From Nocardia rosealba (lineage in GTDB: Bacteria; Actinomycetota; Actinomycetes; Mycobacteriales; Mycobacteriaceae): 64,000 bases of DNA. The stretch spans positions 62,001 to 126,000 of the forward strand of contig NZ_JAIWNA010000005.1 of assembly GCF_020216065.1 (NCBI RefSeq), read 5' to 3'. The notes beneath the pieces are model-generated. The model was not told the DNA's origin. It ran no database searches and was given only the letters and a program-made list of their open reading frames with translations. Of this stretch, positions 62,887-64,000 are shown in pieces. Every line of letters starts with the position of its first letter. Positions within the stretch are counted from its first letter, which is position 1. The translations under genes were made by a program, and so were the position numbers.

Positions 62887-62915
62887 GCCCGCGTGCGTTC
62901 GATGCGCACGCGGGC
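62887..62915 (+). terminator. Hairpin terminator after secreted paralog B
   Basis: GCCCGCGTGCG (62887-62897) pairs with CGCACGCGGGC (62905-62915), followed by TTCT. Confidence 0.7.
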
Positions 62916-63028
62916 TTCTGATCGATTATGTCCCCCGACAGGGTATTTCCCGCTCGGGGGGACCCTTCTGCCAGGAGTAGTTTTACCGGCGCGCCGGACC
63001 CCGGTCACTTCCTGACCCCTCCCCTCCC

Positions 63029-63034
63029 TAGACT
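63029..63034 (+). promoter_or_regulatory. -10 element of a likely leaderless promoter
   Basis: TAGACT ends seven bases before the ATG at 63042; no ribosome site is seen. Confidence 0.5.
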
Positions 63035-63041
63035 CGACCGC

Positions 63042-63539
63042 ATGACCAAGGTGAATCTCGTAACAAACTACGGACCGATCGTGCTCGAGTTGGACGACCA
63101 GGCCGCGCCGAACACGGTCGCCAACTTCGTGAACTACGTGAACTCCGGCCATTACAACGGCACCGTGTTCCACCGCGTCATCCCCGGTTTCATGGTGCAG
63201 GGCGGCGGCTTCGAGCCCGGCCTGAAGCAGAAGCCCACCCAGGCGCCCATCCAGAACGAAGCAACCAACGGCCTCAAGAACGACAAGTACACCGTCGCGA
63301 TGGCCCGCACCAACGACCCCCACTCGGCCACCGCCCAGTTCTTCATCAACGTCTCCGACAACGCCTTCCTCAACCACACGGCCCCCCAGGGCCAGGGCTG
63401 GGGCTACGCCGTCTTCGGCAAGGTCGCCGAGGGCACCGAGGTGGTCGACAAGATCGCCGCCGTCCCGACCGGCAACGCGGGCCCCCACCAGGACGTCCCC
63501 ACCGCCGACGTCATCATCGAATCTGCAACCGTCGCCTGA
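63042..63539 (+). CDS. Peptidyl-prolyl cis-trans isomerase, cyclophilin type
   Basis: 165 residues of a single cyclophilin domain: active-site FHRVIPGFMVQGG (about 46-58, catalytic Arg), AMARTNDPHSATAQFFIN (about 87-104) and GWGYAVFGKV. There is no signal peptide, so it is cytoplasmic. It speeds prolyl isomerisation in folding. The DNA of its second half is strongly C-ending. A hairpin follows. Confidence 0.95.
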   Translation: MTKVNLVTNYGPIVLELDDQAAPNTVANFVNYVNSGHYNGTVFHRVIPGFMVQGGGFEPGLKQKPTQAPIQNEATNGLKNDKYTVAMARTNDPHSATAQFFINVSDNAFLNHTAPQGQGWGYAVFGKVAEGTEVVDKIAAVPTGNAGPHQDVPTADVIIESATVA

Positions 63540-63556
63540 TCTTTCGACGCTTGCCC

Positions 63557-63588
63557 CGGGCCGCCACCTTCCTATCGGCGGCGGCCCG
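63557..63588 (+). terminator. Hairpin terminator after cyclophilin gene
   Basis: CGGGCCGCC (63557-63565) pairs with GGCGGCCCG (63580-63588), followed by TT. Confidence 0.6.
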
Positions 63589-63672
63589 TTGTCGAATTCC
63601 TCGGACCGTCCGAATGCGGCCGATACACACGCGGTATGGTGCCAAGACTTGTCAAAGTTCTTGGGGGAACAC

Positions 63673-64000
63673 GTGAAAGACCTCATCTATTCTGCGCTGG
63701 GCGTTGTGTTCGGCGGCTTCCTCGTCTTCGGTGGAATCGTCACTCACAACAGTGGGGCCGACTGCGACGGCACGGCCATGTCGGCTGGCCAGACCTGCGT
63801 GACGACCAGCAAGGGTTCGTCGGTGGAGCGTGACGCCGCCGAGCAAGAGGCACAGAACAAGCGCACCGGGTGGATGCTGATCGGGGGTGGGGCGGTAATG
63901 AGCCTCGGCTGCGCGTTCTGGTTGCGAAGCAATCTCCGGTCGCGCCGGGGACGCCGCACCGCCGCCGCCCCGCAGGGTTACGCCCCCGCCGGCCAGCCTG
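63673..64000 (+). CDS. Two-TM membrane protein, cut by window end
   Basis: 109 residues are visible from GTG 63673, with GGGGGAA upstream, and the frame is open at the edge. TM1 (about 6-22, IYSALGVVFGGFLVFGG), an external loop with two Cys (GADCDG and QTCVTT) that could pair, TM2 (about 67-84), then a basic cytoplasmic tail turning Pro/Ala-rich. No family recognised. Confidence 0.7.
   Translation, partial: MKDLIYSALGVVFGGFLVFGGIVTHNSGADCDGTAMSAGQTCVTTSKGSSVERDAAEQEAQNKRTGWMLIGGGAVMSLGCAFWLRSNLRSRRGRRTAAAPQGYAPAGQP

Overview
The window reads as chromosomal DNA of a high-GC actinobacterium of the mycolate-making order Mycobacteriales, most likely Nocardia or a close relative. The evidence is a nearly complete arabinogalactan assembly set (glfT1, glfT2, wzm/wzt, rmlA/B/C, dprE1/dprE2, aftA and two Emb arabinosyltransferases), a bacterial proteasome activator with a GQYL tail, a mycothiol-dependent isomerase-type protein, frequent GTG/TTG starts and many apparently leaderless genes. 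The genus is an inference; the order is well supported. I see no rRNA, insertion sequence, prophage or CRISPR array.

Layout. 0-5.7 kb: a TetR repressor (cut by the window start) divergent from two tandem MMPL exporters, then a small membrane protein. 6-9.8 kb: a GlxA-type regulator, tRNA-Ser(CGA), tadA with its associated gene, tyrA and a glycolipid-binding-type protein. 9.9-13.5 kb: a heterodimeric ABC exporter with one degenerate ATP site. 13.8-15.4 kb: a cytosine methyltransferase overlapping a Vsr endonuclease. 15.4-22.2 kb: housekeeping and unknown genes (phytase-like lipoprotein candidate, RidA, mycothiol-dependent isomerase family, dienelactone hydrolase family, aromatic aminotransferase, PRC/DUF2382 stress-type protein) interspersed with tRNA-Arg(ACG), tRNA-Ser(GCT) and tRNA-Ser(TGA). 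22.3-29.6 kb: a quinone oxidoreductase, a cysteine-desulfurase-like protein lacking the PLP lysine, and a tight series bpa-wzm-wzt-glfT1 followed by a short ORF and rsgA. 29.6-34.8 kb: glfT2 and a three-gene GtrA / GT2 / DUF2142 lipid-linked sugar module. 34.8-39.7 kb: rmlB, an exported protein, a hormone-sensitive-lipase-type hydrolase, rmlA and rmlC. 39.7-47 kb: MFS exporter with divergent MarR, an XRE/DUF5753 regulator, a DUF4282 membrane protein, a PrimPol-like single-domain protein, a molybdopterin oxidoreductase and an FMN-binding protein. 47-60.4 kb: gtrA, dprE1-dprE2, aftA, two unknown soluble proteins and two convergent emb genes around a 53-residue protein. 60.4-63 kb: a tandem duplication of a secreted protein with its flanks. 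63-64 kb: a cyclophilin and a truncated membrane protein.

How it works together. RmlA/B/C make the dTDP-rhamnose used in the galactan linker (rmlD is not in the window). GlfT1 and GlfT2 build the lipid-linked galactan and Wzm/Wzt export it. DprE1/DprE2 make decaprenyl-phosphoryl-arabinose, the donor used by AftA and the Emb enzymes outside the membrane. The GtrA-type proteins probably handle polyprenyl-phosphate sugars. The GtrA/GT2/DUF2142 trio is the best candidate for an undescribed envelope-decorating pathway. Starts were chosen from ribosome-binding sites, paralog alignment and overlaps; several differ from the longest possible reading frame and the alternatives are noted.
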